A stretch of 34,949 bases of DNA from Mesorhizobium sp. LSHC420B00 (GCF_000503055.1 NZ_AYVY01000043.1:9583-44531), one strand, 5' to 3'. Positions 16,545-25,304 are shown, counted from the first letter of the stretch. Made by a program: numbers and translations. The notes: generated from the sequence alone by a model not told the origin.

Positions 16545-16889
16545 CGCTCGACAGATTGCGATTTCGCCCTCCTGCCGTGCCGGCGAAGCGCCCAAACTAG
16601 GTGCGAGGGTCGCCCAGCAAACCGATGGAGCCGGGGGTTGATTGCCGCCCAACGCGAAGCTGACTGAGTTCCTTTGGAAAATTTGACCGATGGATATTTG
16701 CTGAGGAAATCGAAAACCCGCTGAGAGTATTATCATTGACGTTGAAACCTAGTTGATAGCCTGTATCATAAGAGACATAATTAAATATATGCTAGCATGC
16801 GAATAACGCTCCGTCTGAATTAACTGAGTAACTTGTTACTTTAATATTCAGAATTGGCCAAGAGTGCCAGAAAAGTGGAGGAATATCCG
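16545..16889. other. acdS-radical SAM intergenic region, AT-rich in its second half
   Basis: From about 16730 the base composition becomes clearly AT-richer than the nif region. A sigma-70-type promoter candidate lies at 16753-16781. A perfect 10-base palindrome ATGCTAGCAT at 16789-16798 sits at its expected start point and could be an operator. TGT-N4-T-N5-ACA occurs at 16762-16777 but no sigma-54 element follows it. Confidence 0.45.
16753..16781 (+). promoter_or_regulatory. Sigma-70-type promoter candidate of the radical SAM gene
   Basis: TTGATA at 16753-16758, a 17-base spacer, and CATAAT at 16776-16781. Each half is one or two bases from consensus and the spacing is ideal. The leader to ATG 16890 would be about 100 bases. 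Confidence 0.4.
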
Positions 16890-17729
16890 ATGATCTTACC
16901 GGAACTGGGGTCTGCCATCCCGGGCGGCAGGGTTTTGGAAATAACGACGACCACCGGCTGCATCGTCGGATGTTCTTATTGTCCGCAGGACAAATTCGCC
17001 CATCGGCAAAGACGGGTTTCTCATGTGAAGCATCTTCGTCTTGAAGATTTCAAGCGATGTCTGGCGCGCGTACCAACTTCCGTCGACATCAGTTTCGCCG
17101 GATACTCCGAGCCTTGGCTCAATCCGGATTGCACCGAAATGGTCGAGCACGCTTACGCCAGAGGCCATGGCATCCGGATTTTCACGACGCTTGTAGGAAT
17201 GAAGGGGCGGGATCTACACCGCTTGCAAGCGCTGCGTTCAAGGGTATTCGTGGTCCATGTTCTCGATGATGGCGCATACATGAATAGCCGTCTTGTCGGA
17301 GACAAGTATCTCGCTTTGATTCGTCAAGTGGTCGACATCGCCTCGATTCGGTTTATAGTCCTGGGCGAGATCCATCCGGATATCGCCGGGATAATCCCCG
17401 CCGAAGCGCTAGTTCGCGCGCGGCCTCTGAGCAGCAGGGGTGGAAGCGTCGATCCGAAGGTCGTCGAAGCACGGCAGCCAGTCGTCGGCGCGCTGACCTG
17501 CGTTGACGGACGGCAGTATCGGAATGTTCTTCTCCCAAACGGTGACGTTACGCTCTGCTGCATGGATTTTGAACGGCGCCACGTATTGGGCAATCTTCTG
17601 CGCGACGAATACGCAGATCTTTTTGAAAAGCCAGTTTTTAGCCAAATCGTCGACCGCATGAATGGGACGGATGGCTTTCTGCTTTGTAGGATGTGCGAAT
17701 ATGCCCATCCAAAGGCGTCCGCATGCTGA
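16890..17729 (+). CDS. Radical SAM protein with SPASM-like C-terminus
   Basis: The 279-residue product has the radical SAM cluster motif CIVGCSYC (Cys24, Cys28, Cys31; CxxxCxxC) in ITTTTGCIVGCSYCPQDKF. Its C-terminus holds more cysteines arranged as CVDG..LPNGDVTLCCMDF..GN..CRMCEYAHPKASAC, a SPASM-type auxiliary-cluster region. Such enzymes often modify peptides or small molecules in biosynthetic clusters; the substrate cannot be told. GGAGG at 16877-16881 is correctly spaced for ATG 16890, which I prefer to the upstream TTG at 16854. About 900 bases separate it from the aminotransferase downstream, on the same strand. Lower GC than the nif genes suggests a separate origin. Confidence 0.85.
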   Translation: MILPELGSAIPGGRVLEITTTTGCIVGCSYCPQDKFAHRQRRVSHVKHLRLEDFKRCLARVPTSVDISFAGYSEPWLNPDCTEMVEHAYARGHGIRIFTTLVGMKGRDLHRLQALRSRVFVVHVLDDGAYMNSRLVGDKYLALIRQVVDIASIRFIVLGEIHPDIAGIIPAEALVRARPLSSRGGSVDPKVVEARQPVVGALTCVDGRQYRNVLLPNGDVTLCCMDFERRHVLGNLLRDEYADLFEKPVFSQIVDRMNGTDGFLLCRMCEYAHPKASAC

Positions 17730-18371
17730 CTGGAGGTCGGCAAACCGCCTGAAACCGCGTGAGCGAATGTCGATCCTCTTGAGACGGCATAAGGCAGGTC
17801 TCGTGAGGACCCGGTCGACGAGTCTAGTCGCCTATTGTTACGCCGAGATCCTGTGGTCGCATCTCCCAGCACAAAGTTGTCTGGCAAACTTTTGTTGGCC
17901 TAAAAAGGGGAGAACCGGCTTAGTCTGGTCCCACATACAGACTGTAATATCCTCCGCCTTCGGCTTTTCGGGACCCTGATCCTCATTCAGGCATAATTGT
18001 TCGAGACGCTTCAGAAGCGGTCCGAAGCGGCCCTACATCGAAGAACGCCGATCATCGCCGCTACGCCGCTCGCTCGCTACAGCGCTGTTGAGGGCGCGCT
18101 CGCGAGCGGCTTCGCTACCGCCGAGCTACGCTACGAGCCGGAGCACAATGTGGTTCGTGTTGCTGCCGGAGCGCCTGCAACACTTTAGCATGCTGCTGCA
18201 TGGCAGAAGCGCCTGTCACCCATGAGCCGGTGCTAGCGCTGAGCTTGATATGATTGGCAGGCGTTTCGCCGGGTACAATCAGGTGCGTCAACTACCAAAT
18301 GCCGTAGTATCGACGCCTCCCCGAAAACTTTAGAACGGAGCTCGACCAACGCATAGACGAGAGATATCGCC
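17730..18371. other. Region between radical SAM gene and small ORF, no clear gene
   Basis: No convincing gene. A short plus-strand stretch at 17997-18188 (FATAELRYEPEHNVVRVAAG) looks protein-like but is unrecognised and may be a gene relic. A sigma-54-like arrangement with GG-N10-GC spacing occurs at 18255-18269 (TGGCAG-N5-TCGC), with no NifA site upstream, so its use is doubtful. Confidence 0.4.
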
Positions 18372-18638
18372 GTGCAGAGCAACGTGACTACGGTAGACGA
18401 GGTTTCGAAGTGCGTCAGTGCAGCAGTTGAGCTGCCGCGCGAGTCCGGTCTCCCTTTTGTCGCGGACGTTTTTGAGGAGCGTGTCGGCATTCCTAACATA
18501 TTCATGGGAAGTCACGACCGTCCAAAGTTCCGCCCGGACCGTTCCGATCTTCAAGCGAAGCTGAAAACAACCGCAACAAACCAAACGCATTTAATCACTT
18601 GCTCGTTGAACGCGACGCGACACGCAGAGGGACGCTGA
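18372..18638 (+). CDS. Small unknown ORF directly upstream of the aminotransferase
   Basis: An 88-codon frame starting at GTG 18372 (MQSNVTTVDEVSKCVSAAVE) and ending one base before the aminotransferase ATG. I do not recognise a family. The tight junction suggests translational coupling, and the aminotransferase ribosome site (GAGGGA, about 18627) lies inside its end. The ribosome site of this ORF is weak and it could instead be an untranslated leader or a decayed gene. Confidence 0.3.
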   Translation: MQSNVTTVDEVSKCVSAAVELPRESGLPFVADVFEERVGIPNIFMGSHDRPKFRPDRSDLQAKLKTTATNQTHLITCSLNATRHAEGR

Positions 18639-18639
18639 A

Positions 18640-19899
18640 ATGGACACTGAAATTTTTACGGCTCATGAGTCCAACGTTCGTCGCTACGGGCGGTCGTTTC
18701 CTACAGTCTTTACGAAGGCCCTTGGGGCGACAATCTGGGACGAGGCCGGTAACCCTTATATCGATTTCCTCGTAGGGTCCGGCGCACTAAACTACGGACA
18801 CAACAATCCAGGCATTATTGCGCCAGCAATAGAATATATGGTTGGCGAGAACATTCTCCTATCCTTAGACATGTATACAGCGGCAAAGCGTGACTTCATT
18901 GAAGCGTTTGTGGATTCGATCTTGAAGCCCAGGGGGCTTTCTTACAAGATACAATTTCCTGGGCCAACCGGCACAAACGCTAACGAAGCAGCGCTGGCAT
19001 TGGCGCGAAAGTATACCGGCCGCTCAAGCGTCATGGCCTTCACGAATGCGTTCCATGGTATGTCGCTCGGCTCTCTGGCGGTCTCCGGTTCGGCGTCGAC
19101 CCGGGAACTAGGCGGTGTTGCTCGCCACGATGTGATCCGTGTCCCTTATGACGGATACCCGAACCAAGATTTCGATTCCGCGAGTTACATAGACTCCTTA
19201 TTGGGCGACCCGGGAAGCGGGATAGAAAAGCCCGCCGCAATCATTCTGGAGACCATTCAAGCAGAAGGCGGCATGAACGCCGCATCAGCAGCTTGGCTAA
19301 CGGAAATCCAGCGCATTTGCCGCAAACACGGCGTTGTATTGATCGTCGACGATATTCAGGCTGGTGCGGGCCGAACGGGCGAGTTCTTCTCATTCGAGTT
19401 CGCGAACCTCGATCCCGACATCGTATGCCTCTCGAAGTCCCTAAGCGGGTCAGGTAGTCCGTTCTCCATTGTTCTAATTCGCCCCGACTTGGATATTTGG
19501 AATCCCGGCGAACATAGCGGGACGTTCAGAGGCAACAATCTCGCCTTCGTGACTGCAGGGGCGATGTGCAAACTGTGGTCCGACACGCAGTTCACTGCAG
19601 GCGTTGAGCGGACAGCCGCCAAACTGCAAAGACACCTGGACAGCCTTGTTGCCAAATTTCCCACGTGCATCGAACAAAAGCGCGGCCGTGGTCTGATGGC
19701 CGGTCTCAAATGCCGTTCACAGGCCGTTGTCGGCCGTGTGCACGATGTCGCATTCGAAAACGGCCTGCTGATCGAATCTTCAGGACCAAATCGCGACGTC
19801 ATCAAAGTCCTCCCACCGATAACCATCACCGATGACGAACTCGATCAGGGCATCGCCATCCTTGATCACGCACTAAAGGAGCAAGCCAATGGAGACTAA
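18640..19899 (+). CDS. EctB-like class III aminotransferase (diaminobutyrate:2-oxoglutarate type)
   Basis: A 419-residue PLP-dependent class III aminotransferase. It carries VDDIQAGAGRTG (PLP-binding Asp238), the Schiff-base lysine Lys266 in LSKSLSGSG, and RPDLDIWNPGEHSGTFRGNN. The last two are close to EctB, which makes L-2,4-diaminobutyrate from aspartate semialdehyde and glutamate. No ectA or ectC is present, so an ectoine pathway is unlikely. The enzyme probably supplies a diamino acid or related amine for another product. It is one base after the small ORF and overlaps the oxygenase gene by 11 bases, showing a joint transcript. Confidence 0.88.
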   Translation: MDTEIFTAHESNVRRYGRSFPTVFTKALGATIWDEAGNPYIDFLVGSGALNYGHNNPGIIAPAIEYMVGENILLSLDMYTAAKRDFIEAFVDSILKPRGLSYKIQFPGPTGTNANEAALALARKYTGRSSVMAFTNAFHGMSLGSLAVSGSASTRELGGVARHDVIRVPYDGYPNQDFDSASYIDSLLGDPGSGIEKPAAIILETIQAEGGMNAASAAWLTEIQRICRKHGVVLIVDDIQAGAGRTGEFFSFEFANLDPDIVCLSKSLSGSGSPFSIVLIRPDLDIWNPGEHSGTFRGNNLAFVTAGAMCKLWSDTQFTAGVERTAAKLQRHLDSLVAKFPTCIEQKRGRGLMAGLKCRSQAVVGRVHDVAFENGLLIESSGPNRDVIKVLPPITITDDELDQGIAILDHALKEQANGD

Positions 19900-20731
19900 T
19901 CAAGTATCCCAAGCCCCAGCCATCTCGCCTGTCGAGATCAGAGAGCGAACCGGCTCGATCAGCACTGCGGAGATCATCTCAGTCCTGAAAGGTGAGATCA
20001 CCGCTCTGCACATCAGGCAAGCTTTCAGCACCGAAATAGCCGAGGAGATCACCGCGAACTTCAGTGGCAGTCCCGGTCTCAAGGAGCGTAAGGATGGCGT
20101 CCCCGGACAATATGTCGGCGCATCCCACTACAGGAAGGATGCAGCCACCTATTTCGCAGAGGCGGAAACTGCGCGACCGTATGTCGACGCCCTTTTTGAG
20201 AATCTGGTTGATCCGGTCCGAGCATTGTTCGACGCGTTGAAGCGCGACCTTCGCAAACAGGGCATTGAATTGCGGCTGGCCCGTTCGGAGCACGGTCAGG
20301 CTAATGTTTTCCGGGCTCTCAGTTGGTCTGGCAGCGGCACGTTCTCCTTGGACCCCCACGACGACGTCGCTCAAGTGTTATGTGCTGGGAACGATTACGA
20401 GGTTTCTGCGGTGGCGCACAACACCGTCGCAGCACTCAACTTCTATCCCAGCATGCCCGAGGAAGGTGGCAATCTGCGGCTCTGGAGCCACAAGCCGACA
20501 ATCACCGACCGAAAGTCTCAAGGTGTGGAGACTACAGGCTATCCCTATTCGGCAGCCTATCTCGAGGGCGTTCCTTGTCGCGACTTCCAGCTCAGGGCGG
20601 GGGATATCGGCCTGATCGATGGCGGTTTCGTTCACGGGGTCACCGGTCAATCGGGCAACGGAAAGCGTCGCCTGGTGCTGAACAGCTTTTTCGGGTTTGC
20701 TCGCCCGGATCTTGTTCTCTGGTGGACCTGA
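19889..20731 (+). CDS. 2-oxoglutarate/Fe(II)-dependent oxygenase-like protein
   Basis: A 280-residue protein. A double-stranded beta-helix core is suggested by DPHDDVAQ (putative iron ligands His157 and Asp159), GGFVHGVTG (His249) and KRRLVLNSFFGF, which supplies a 2-oxoglutarate-binding Arg. This is the HxD...H...R layout of hydroxylases and related oxygenases. It is not close to EctD, the ectoine hydroxylase. It starts inside the end of the aminotransferase gene, with AAGGAGCAAG as ribosome site, so the two probably act on the same pathway, for example hydroxylating the amino acid made there. The substrate is unknown. Confidence 0.75.
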   Translation: METNQVSQAPAISPVEIRERTGSISTAEIISVLKGEITALHIRQAFSTEIAEEITANFSGSPGLKERKDGVPGQYVGASHYRKDAATYFAEAETARPYVDALFENLVDPVRALFDALKRDLRKQGIELRLARSEHGQANVFRALSWSGSGTFSLDPHDDVAQVLCAGNDYEVSAVAHNTVAALNFYPSMPEEGGNLRLWSHKPTITDRKSQGVETTGYPYSAAYLEGVPCRDFQLRAGDIGLIDGGFVHGVTGQSGNGKRRLVLNSFFGFARPDLVLWWT

Positions 20732-21255
20732 AGTTGGACGTCGTAACGACTGACCGGCTTCCGCCGACAGGTGTCACATCGGTCGCAACGCGAGGAGGCC
20801 CCCCCTTTAGTCACAGCCGCCCTCGGGCTGATCCAGACTATCATGAAGCCCTTGGCGTTTCAGGTGCTGCCGGTCTCCGACACGATTTACCAATACCTGT
20901 CCGCGTTACCCGGCGGTCCACTGTTTCCAGTGCCGGGCCGAACACGCATCGCGAGGTGATGTTAAGGAAGGCACAAGGCAGAAGTAACGCGAGAGGTGAT
21001 CTAGCCAACGTATACTTCTTCCTACATCGATCGGGCGTTTACCTGCGTCAGTGTGCAGTGCACCGCGGCTCGCCTTGGACCGTTTCCGAAATGGACCGAA
21101 TTAGTGCTCCCAGGCTCCGACAGATGCAGGTTCAAGAAAACTCCTGGCACAACGGACGTTAAAACCGCCGAATCGCAGGAGTGCCTTTCTCCGCAACGGA
21201 AGCATCGTGACTTAGGCATGACATTCTTTGTGCGAGATTTTTGACGGATTTTTTT
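20732..21255. other. Gene-poor region after the oxygenase
   Basis: About 520 bases with no recognisable gene; the frames present are short and unlike known families. A T9 run at about 21248-21256 adjoins the 3' end of the minus-strand mini-LuxR gene, with no clear hairpin next to it. Confidence 0.4.
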
Positions 21256-21489
21256 TTACAATTCGATAATTCCAAATTGTAGTGCTTTTATGGCCGCTGT
21301 TGTTCTACTAACAGTGTCCGTCTTTCTCATAACGTTTTTTATGTGGAAGTTAACAGTGTTTACTGATATACCTATAATCTGCCCTATTTCCCACGACGAC
21401 TTCCCTTTCGCCGTCCATAGGATGCACTCCTTTTCTCTTGGAGAAAGGGTAGGTATCTCCTCGATGCCGCTAATCCGCCGGTGTTCCAT
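21256..21489 (-). CDS. Miniature LuxR-type protein: helix-turn-helix domain only
   Basis: The 77-residue product is almost only the LuxR/GerE DNA-binding domain: LSPREKECILWTAKGKSSWEIGQIIGI, then VNTVNFHIKNV. It is roughly 80% identical in DNA to the C-terminal part of the full-length LuxR gene at 25305-26150. The first residues (MEHRRI) match that gene's MERPRM, and the DNA then jumps straight to the linker before the HTH, so the whole AHL-binding domain was removed by an in-frame internal deletion. The ribosome site GGAGCAGAG with an 8-base spacer is retained in both. The HTH frame is intact, so it may be a real AHL-independent DNA-binding protein. A longer frame from 21528 has no better start. 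Confidence 0.65.
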   Translation of the reverse strand: MEHRRISGIEEIPTLSPREKECILWTAKGKSSWEIGQIIGISVNTVNFHIKNVMRKTDTVSRTTAAIKALQFGIIEL

Positions 21490-22148
21490 CGTCTCTGCTC
21501 CACAGCCATTTGCACAGGAGGGTGTCACTGGCGCGCAAAACTGCCGGGGTTGTAAGGCTTCGGCTCTGCGCGCCGTCCTGGGCAGCTCTGCATCGCCTCA
21601 GCTCTACCATCTCATTGCGGCTGGCGATGTTATTTCAACTTAAAGTTATGTTTCGCCATCATCATGCGAGTGCAACATAGAGTAAATAAAGTCGACATTC
21701 TTGTAATTATCGTCGAGTTAGCTTAACAATCAATATTGATGTTGAAAGCGTTTTTGCGACCGAATCGTTTAATTCGGCGCGACAAAGAAGTCGAAACCCA
21801 GAGACCTCACATCGGCGTGTCAAGGTAAGGCGTATTGCGATTAATTTAGGCCTCATATCCGGCAGCCCTGAGAGTTTCTGCATTCGGTTGGCTCCTAACA
21901 GATGGCAGATATCACCCGGGGAGCTCGGCAGGGCGCATGGAAGGTGTTGGCCGCTTGTGTCGCAAAGAGTTTAGCGTGAGGAACAGCTAACACCCAGGAC
22001 TGTTGCCCATCTACCGATCCTGGTAGTTTGTAAGAATTCTGTCTCGCCCTGTTTCGTGGCGGTCATCGCTGGCTTACTATCCCTGACCTGCCACGGGTAA
22101 TTTCCTCCATCTGAGATTAGAGTCCGGCCTCGATCGAAGGACGGACTG
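21490..22148. other. AT-rich region upstream of the mini-LuxR gene
   Basis: No gene. The stretch 21640-21790 is AT-rich and holds a perfect 12-base palindrome ATCAATATTGAT (21729-21740) and the inverted repeat CCGAAT/ATTCGG (21760-21765/21772-21777). These are 240-290 bases upstream of the mini-LuxR start and are candidate operators. Bases 21511-21545 also match the sequence just upstream of the full-length LuxR gene. Confidence 0.45.
21729..21740. repeat. Perfect 12-base palindrome
   Basis: ATCAATATTGAT is its own reverse complement and lies in an AT-rich region. A dimeric regulator could bind here; which one is unknown. Confidence 0.4.
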
Positions 22149-22175
22149 ATGAAGAGAAAGCGGTTTACGGAAGAG
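22149..22175 (+). pseudogene. IS3-family orfA 5' remnant
   Basis: The nine codons MKRKRFTEE match the common start of IS3-family OrfA proteins (MKRKRFTEEQIIG). The similarity ends abruptly at 22176. This is a minimal insertion-sequence scar beside the IS110 element. Confidence 0.4.
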
Positions 22176-22423
22176 ATGGAGTTGTCTAATCGCAATGTTG
22201 ACGTCAAGTATCTGCACGTCTTAAGACGCGTGTGCCGGGTGCAGGGTTGTCTTCGCGGTCAACATCGGTTGCCGCATGATGGAGCTTCGCGGGGAGAGCC
22301 TTCAATGTATTCGACGCACTCAGCTGAGCCAGCGGTGCGACCCCATCTAGCGGAATGGCTCTGTCCACGCCCCGGCAGGGACGTCTCGGCGCGCTCAGAG
22401 ACTGAACGCGATCCTCAAAGCCG

Positions 22424-23449
22424 TCACGCTGTCGCGCCAGCGGTCCTGTCGAAGAACTCGCCGGTCTTGAGCATCGCATGCATTGTCACCGCCAGTTTGC
22501 GGGCTACGGCAACGGCGGCTCGTTTGAAGCCTATCCTCTCCCGGAGTTTTAGACCCCATGTTCGCAGGCTGCTGTCGGCGCAGCTGCGGGTCAGGATGAC
22601 CGTCGCAGCTTCGTAGAGAAGCCCTCGTAAATGACGATCGCCCCGCCGGGATATGTGGCCATCATAGTCGACCTCTCCCGATTGGTATCGTCGGGTAGTC
22701 AGGCCAAGCCAGGCGCCGACGGAGCGAGATTTCTTGAAGTTGTCCGGCTCCTCAATGGCGGTCACGAACGAAGTCGCGGTGATTGCGCCGACACCGGGGA
22801 TCGACACGAGTATTTGACACGCTCGGCTTTGACGCGCACCAGCGACAAGCTGACGCCCGAGTTCAGCGGCCCGAACGCGCATGCTGCGCCAGGCTTCCAG
22901 CATCGGCAGCACGATAGGAGTGAGCCCGTCCTGGTCGACAAGGAGATTGCGGACATTCCTCTCGAACGTGCTTCCTTTGCCGGCGGGAACAAGCAGTCCG
23001 AATGTCTTCATGAGCCCTCGGATCTGGTTTGAGAGTTCGGTGGTGATCCTGACCAGCCTGGTGCGTGCCGCCACGAGCGTGCGCGTCAGCATGCTGTCGA
23101 AGCCTTTCACTCGCACTTCACGAAAGAACCCTACTTCTGCAAGATGCGCCAAACCGTCGGCATCGTTCGCGTCGGTTTTGTTCGCGGCCATGTCGAGCGC
23201 TGCTTTGGCATGACGACCATCGATGCAGATCGCCGGCAAACCCTCTGCGCGCAGCGCATGATAGAACCACACCGATAGAGGGCCGGTCTCGAACACGACG
23301 CGCTTTGCGGCTGGCGCCCGCTTGCGGACAAGCTCGGCAATGACCTTTGGATCAGAGGCGCACCTCCCACGCCAGACGCGCTTGCCTTCACGTCGAATGG
23401 AAACCGCTGTCTCTTTCATCGAAACATCGAGGCCGATATAGTCTTCCAT
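22424..23449 (-). mobile_element. IS110-family transposase, apparently intact (element 1)
   Basis: A 341-residue DEDD-type recombinase of the IS110 family. The N-terminal RuvC-like domain shows YIGLDVSMKETAV, FETGPLSVWFYHALR and KTDANDADGLAHL. The C-terminal Tnp_20 domain has PGVGAITATSFV and SVGAWLGLTTRRYQSGEVDYDGHISRRGD, including the conserved Ser region. ATG 23449 (MEDYIGLDV) is the family start; the frame opens 28 codons further upstream. No frameshift is seen. Its 5' side faces a second IS110 element, and the intervening sequence may encode its bridge RNA. Confidence 0.93.
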
Positions 23450-23521
23450 GGCTGTTCTCCCTGAGATGCCTGGGCCCGGTGCGAATCGTGAGCCCGTATT
23501 CCATCCTGTCGGGGAACAGCC
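23450..23521 (-). ncRNA. Possible bridge-RNA region of IS110 element 1
   Basis: Directly upstream of the transposase start, GGCTGTTC (23450-23457) and GAACAGCC (23514-23521) are perfect 8-base complements that would close a ~72-base stem-loop. IS110 elements carry a structured guide (bridge) RNA in a non-coding end, typically upstream of the recombinase. The location fits, but I have not determined guide loops or element ends, so this is a candidate only. Confidence 0.35.
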
Positions 23522-23663
23522 ACCCACTTCCATAGCTAAGACTTGGGAAACTCGCTCCCGCGATTACCCCATGTATTCGGTTCAGCTCGCTGAACGCCTG
23601 GCCCCTTTTCGGATCATGGCGTTTGTCTGATGCTCAGAGCCGACCTGGCAAGAGGAGATCGGC

Positions 23664-24785
23664 ATGAGCGTTTATGCAGGACTGGATACTTCACTCGACG
23701 CTGTAGCTATTTGCGTTATCGCCGAGACCGGCGAGATGCTGTGGCAGGGAAAGGTGCTCGGTGACCCGGATGCTGTGACGGCTGCACTTCAGCGATGGCG
23801 GGACGATCTCGTTCGCGTTGGCTTGGAAGCCGGTGCGACATCGGAGTGGATCGGCGGACACCTGGTCGACGAGGGCTTCCCTGTCGTGTGTCTCGAGAGT
23901 CGACATGTCAAAGCGGCTCTGGGCGCGATGACGGTGAAGACGGACCGGAATGACGCGCAGGGAATTGCACAGATTGTGCGCACAGGTTGGTTCAAGGCAG
24001 TTCATCTGAAGTCCGCTGCCGGCCAGAGGCTGCGCACGCTCACCGCCGCGCGCAAGGCTACGGTCAGGGCGGTCACTGCCAACGAGCAGGTCATCCGAGG
24101 CTTGTTGCGTCCCCTGGGGCTAAAGATTGGCGCCGTCACGCGCGTTCGTTTCGAGGCAAGGGTTCGACAGCTGGTCGGAGCGGATCGGCTGTTGCTGGGT
24201 ATCTTTGAACCGCTCTTGCAGATGCACAGGTGTCTGCGCGAGAACCTGGCGGATCTGCACCGGCTCGTCCTGAGAGCGGTTCGAGTCGATCCCATCTGCC
24301 GTCGCCTCATGACCATGCCTGGCATAGGACCCGTCACCGCGCTCACCTACAGGGCAACGATCGATGATCCCAAGCGCTTCCGCGGATCCAGATCGGTCGG
24401 TGCGTATCTCGGCCTCACACCGCGAAGATACCTGTCTGGAGAAGTCGACAGGGTCGGTCGCATCACCAAAGTGGGTGACAGTGAGACGCGAACGGCCTTG
24501 TTCGAGGCGGCAAACGTCATCCTGCGCCCGACGACCCGATGGTCGAGCATGAAGGCTTGGGCAATGAAGATTGCCAATCGACAGGGTGCCCGACGTGCGA
24601 AGGTCGCCCTGGCCAGACGAATGGCAGTCACCTTCACCGCATGTGGGTTGACGAACAGGATTTCCGTTGGTCGGCAGCTTAGGCTGAGCTGTCCACGGAA
24701 TAGCGAGCGCTCGATGCAGGGCGCGGTCCGGACGAGTTCGCATGATCTGTCGTTGCCGCTTCCCGAGCACGCCGAAGAGCTTTGA
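23664..24785 (+). pseudogene. IS110-family transposase with C-terminal frameshift (element 2)
   Basis: A second, different IS110-family transposase, divergent from element 1. Motifs: YAGLDTSLDAVAI, LEAGATSEWIGGHL, KTDRNDAQGIAQI, PGIGPVTALTY and SVGAYLGLTPRRYLSGEVDRVGRITKVGD. ATG 23664 follows GAGGAG. After MAVTFT (about 24637) the frame runs into ACGLTNRIS and a ~45-residue tail unlike the family. The neighbouring frame reads RMWVDEQDFRWSAA and stops at 24680-24682, which is the expected IS110 C-terminus. A one-base loss near 24637 explains this. The catalytic domains are intact, so activity is uncertain. Confidence 0.85.
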
Positions 24786-24871
24786 ACCGATCGGACCCAC
24801 GGACACCATCATGCCGGCGGCTGCGTGCCGACCGCGAACAGAAGCAAAGAACCTGCATCGAACGTCACGCC

Positions 24872-25138
24872 TTGACTGGAGGACACCGAATACAGAAGCA
24901 GATCATCGCGGTTCTGCGTGAGCACGAAGCGGGGGCGAAGGCGGGCGACCTGGCGCGCAAGCATGGGATGTCCGAGGCGACGCTGTATAACTGGAAGGCG
25001 AAGTATGGCGGGATGGACGTCTCCGATGCCAAACGGCTGAAGGCCTTGGAAGACGAGAACGCGAAGCTGAAGAAGCTGCTCGCCGACCAGATGCTGGAAG
25101 CCTCGGCACCGCGCGAGCTTCTGTCAAAAAAATGGTAG
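24872..25138 (+). pseudogene. IS3-family OrfA, 5' end degraded
   Basis: Clear IS3-family (IS407-like) OrfA: KQIIAVLREHEAGAKAGDLARKHGMSEATLYNWKAKYGG, then a coiled-coil AKRLKALEDENAKLKKLLAD. It ends in LLSKKW with the TAG overlapping the orfB start, as normal. The first ~8 residues and ATG are missing; TTG 24872 is the nearest candidate. The helix-turn-helix would be intact, but without OrfB the element cannot move. Confidence 0.8.
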
Positions 25139-25284
25139 GGCCCGCCGCCAAGCGCGAAGCCGTCGCGCATCTGCAGGCCACGATGGGCCTGTCGGAGCGG
25201 CGGGCCTGTTCCTTTGTGGGCGCTGATCGCAAGATGATCCGCTACCAGTCTCGCCGTGCGCCAGTGACAACATCCAGCGCTTAA
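25132..25284 (+). pseudogene. IS3-family OrfB, truncated after ~45 codons
   Basis: ATG 25132 overlaps the OrfA end. The product MVGPAAKREAVAHLQATMGL, then SERRACSFVGADRKMIRYQSRRAP, is the OrfB N-terminus. After RAP (about 25263) it turns into non-IS sequence that matches the upstream region of the mini-LuxR gene. The integrase catalytic core is absent. The truncation point marks the junction with the LuxR gene's own upstream DNA. Confidence 0.78.
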
Positions 25285-25304
25285 ATGGCTACGGAGCAGA
25301 GGCC

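Noticed and set aside
16762..16777. NifA site upstream of the radical SAM gene
   Set aside because: It fits TGT-N4-T-N5-ACA but no sigma-54 promoter follows, it overlaps a sigma-70-type promoter candidate, and a few chance matches are expected in 35 kb.
18640..20731. An ectoine pathway based on EctB-like and oxygenase genes
   Set aside because: ectA and ectC are absent and the oxygenase is not EctD-like.
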